The notes beneath the pieces were generated by a model. The model saw only the letters and a program-made list of their open reading frames with translations, had not been told where the DNA came from and did no database searches. Shown one piece after another: positions 4,551-5,870 of a stretch of DNA of 5,870 bases. The number at the start of each line of letters is the position of its first letter. The first letter of the stretch is position 1. The stretch comes from Brevundimonas sp. (GTDB lineage Bacteria > Pseudomonadota > Alphaproteobacteria > Caulobacterales > Caulobacteraceae): positions 1-5,870 of the forward strand of contig JADGMZ010000079.1 of the NCBI GenBank assembly GCA_015234495.1, written 5' to 3'. Made by a program: the position numbers and the translations under genes.

Positions 4551-5870
4551 ATGACCCAGCCCGCCAACACCGCCGCCCGCCGCCTCGTCGAAACCCTCGT
4601 CATGAACGGGATCGACCGCGTCTTCTGCGTGCCGGGCGAGAGCTATCTGGCGGTGCTCGACGCCCTGGCCGACGTGCGCGACAGGATCCAGGTCATCGCC
4701 TGCCGGCACGAGGCGGGCGCCGCCAACATGGCCGAGGCCTACGGCAAGCTGACGGGTCGGCCCGGCGTCTGCATGGTCACGCGCGGGCCGGGCGCGACCC
4801 ACGCCTCGATCGGCGTGCACACGGCGCATCAGGACTCCACGCCGATGATCCTGTTCGTCGGCCAGATCGCCATGGCCGACCGCGGCCGCGGGGCCTTCCA
4901 GGAGGTCGACTACCGCGAGGTGTTCGGCGGCCTCGCCAAATGGGCCACCGAGATCGAGAGTCCCGAACGCACCGTCGAGGTGGTCGAACGCGCCTTCGCC
5001 ACGGCGTTGCAAGGCCGGATGGGGCCGGTGGTCATCGCCCTGCCCGAGGACATCCTGCACGCGGACGGCGGCCCCGCCCCGATCAGGCCGGTGGCCCCGG
5101 CCAGGGCGGCGCTGGACCCGGCCTTCATCGACCAGGTGCGCGAGCGGTTATCGCAGGCCGAACGGCCGCTGCTGGTGCTCGGCGGTTCGGGCTGGACCAC
5201 CGAGGCTGCGGGCGCGATCGGCGACTGGGCCGAACGACTTGGCCTGCCGGTCAGCCTGTCGTTCCGGCGCAAGGACATCCTTTCGAACGACCGGCCCAAC
5301 TACGCTGGCGACCTCGGCCTCGGCTGCAATCCCAAATTGGTGGCGCGGGCCAGATCCGCCGACCTGATCATCGCCATCGGCGCCCGCCTCGGCGAGAACC
5401 CCACCCAGGGCTACACCCTGTTCGACCGCGCCCGCACTGCCGAAACCCTGATCCACATCCATCCGGGCGCCGAGGAGCTGGGCCGCGTCTGGACGCCGCT
5501 GCTCAGCGCCACCGCAGACAACTCGCTGGCCGCCCTCGCCCTCGCCTCCATCGATCCGGGCAAGGCGTGGCACGACGAGGCCGCCGCGGCCCACGCCGAC
5601 TATCAGGCCTTCTCCACGCCCGTGGCCGTCACCGGCGCGGTCAACATGAGCGAGTGCATGGCGCATCTGGCCGAGGCCCTGCCCGCCGACGCCATCGTCA
5701 CCAACGGCGCGGGCAATTTCGCCGCCTGGCTGCATCGCTTCTACCGCCACCGCGCCTGCCGCACACAGCTGGCCCCGACCTCGGGGGCCATGGGCTACGG
5801 CTACCCCGCCGCCCTCGCCGCCAAGTCCGTCCACCCCGACCGCGAGGTCATCTGCATCGCCGGCGACGGC
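4551..5870 (+). CDS. thiamine-diphosphate-dependent enzyme, acetolactate synthase-like (3' end outside window)
   Basis: The first 440 residues of a protein probably near 550 long. Three domains of the superfamily appear in order. The N-terminal pyrimidine-binding domain (about 5-170) has VPGESYLAVLDAL (27-39), RHEAGAANMAEAYGKLTGRP with the cofactor-activating glutamate E54, then TRGPGATHASIGVHTAHQDS. The central domain is about 190-335, with PLLVLGGSG and DLIIAIGARLGE. The pyrophosphate-binding domain has begun, with TSGAMGYGYPAALAAK, and the window ends exactly at GDG, the start of the GDG...N metal motif. The GES and RHEAGAA motifs suit 2-keto-acid carboligases or decarboxylases. The central-domain sequence YAGDLGLGCNPKL does not read like biosynthetic IlvB, so I do not call it ilvB, and the substrate is unknown. 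The ATG at 4551 is the first in frame and lies just beyond a possible -10 box. The gene diverges from the entericidin gene. Confidence 0.88.
   Translation, partial: MTQPANTAARRLVETLVMNGIDRVFCVPGESYLAVLDALADVRDRIQVIACRHEAGAANMAEAYGKLTGRPGVCMVTRGPGATHASIGVHTAHQDSTPMILFVGQIAMADRGRGAFQEVDYREVFGGLAKWATEIESPERTVEVVERAFATALQGRMGPVVIALPEDILHADGGPAPIRPVAPARAALDPAFIDQVRERLSQAERPLLVLGGSGWTTEAAGAIGDWAERLGLPVSLSFRRKDILSNDRPNYAGDLGLGCNPKLVARARSADLIIAIGARLGENPTQGYTLFDRARTAETLIHIHPGAEELGRVWTPLLSATADNSLAALALASIDPGKAWHDEAAAAHADYQAFSTPVAVTGAVNMSECMAHLAEALPADAIVTNGAGNFAAWLHRFYRHRACRTQLAPTSGAMGYGYPAALAAKSVHPDREVICIAGDG

Noticed and set aside
4290..4554. Short plus-strand open frames across the entericidin gene
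   Set aside because: They run antisense to the lipoprotein, begin inside the inverted repeat and have no motif; the minus-strand lipoprotein with its lipobox and ribosome binding site explains the region.
4485..5834. Minus-strand open frames opposite the thiamine-diphosphate enzyme
   Set aside because: They mirror a gene with clear conserved motifs on the plus strand and look like antisense translation (His/Gly/Asp/Ala-rich).

Overview
This is a high-GC, densely packed stretch of bacterial chromosome. Gene content and order (glutaryl-CoA dehydrogenase, a def/fmt/truA translation cluster), C/G-ending codons, and promoter-like sites resembling the Caulobacter housekeeping consensus (TTGaCgS, then GCTANAWC) suggest an alphaproteobacterium, most likely Caulobacterales (Caulobacter or Brevundimonas type). 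The lineage is inferred from style and protein resemblance, not from a search.

Layout, left to right. (1) Positions 1-726 hold the C-terminal end of glutaryl-CoA dehydrogenase, overlapping by one base a YciA-type acyl-CoA thioesterase; both act on CoA thioesters. (2) Positions 784-1595 hold peptide deformylase (def), overlapping by one base a 75-residue single-pass membrane protein of unknown function. def has a good promoter whose predicted start falls at its ATG, so its mRNA may be leaderless. (3) Positions 1622-2350, minus strand, hold an unrecognised, probably exported protein of about 242 residues with lower GC than its neighbours. It separates def from fmt, which are usually adjacent. 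(4) Positions 2475-4150 hold methionyl-tRNA formyltransferase (fmt) and tRNA pseudouridine synthase A (truA), overlapping by one base. Fmt formylates initiator Met-tRNA and Def removes the formyl group from the new protein, so they form one functional pair although they are no longer contiguous. (5) Positions 4165-4297 hold a 133-bp REP-doublet-like element: two perfect 31-bp inverted arms, each with a 7-bp hairpin, between convergent truA and an entericidin gene. (6) Positions 4317-4454, minus strand, hold a 45-residue entericidin-family lipoprotein. (7) From 4551 to the window end lies a thiamine-diphosphate-dependent enzyme of the acetolactate synthase superfamily, cut off at the GDG of its cofactor motif. 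It diverges from the entericidin gene across a 96-bp spacer that may contain overlapping promoters.

Most of the window is ordinary core genome. The parts most worth a second look are the minus-strand gene splitting def from fmt, the small membrane protein coupled to def, the inverted-repeat element, and the two possible leaderless starts. I see no phage, CRISPR, tRNA, rRNA or transposase gene. No gene-free stretch exceeds about 170 bases.
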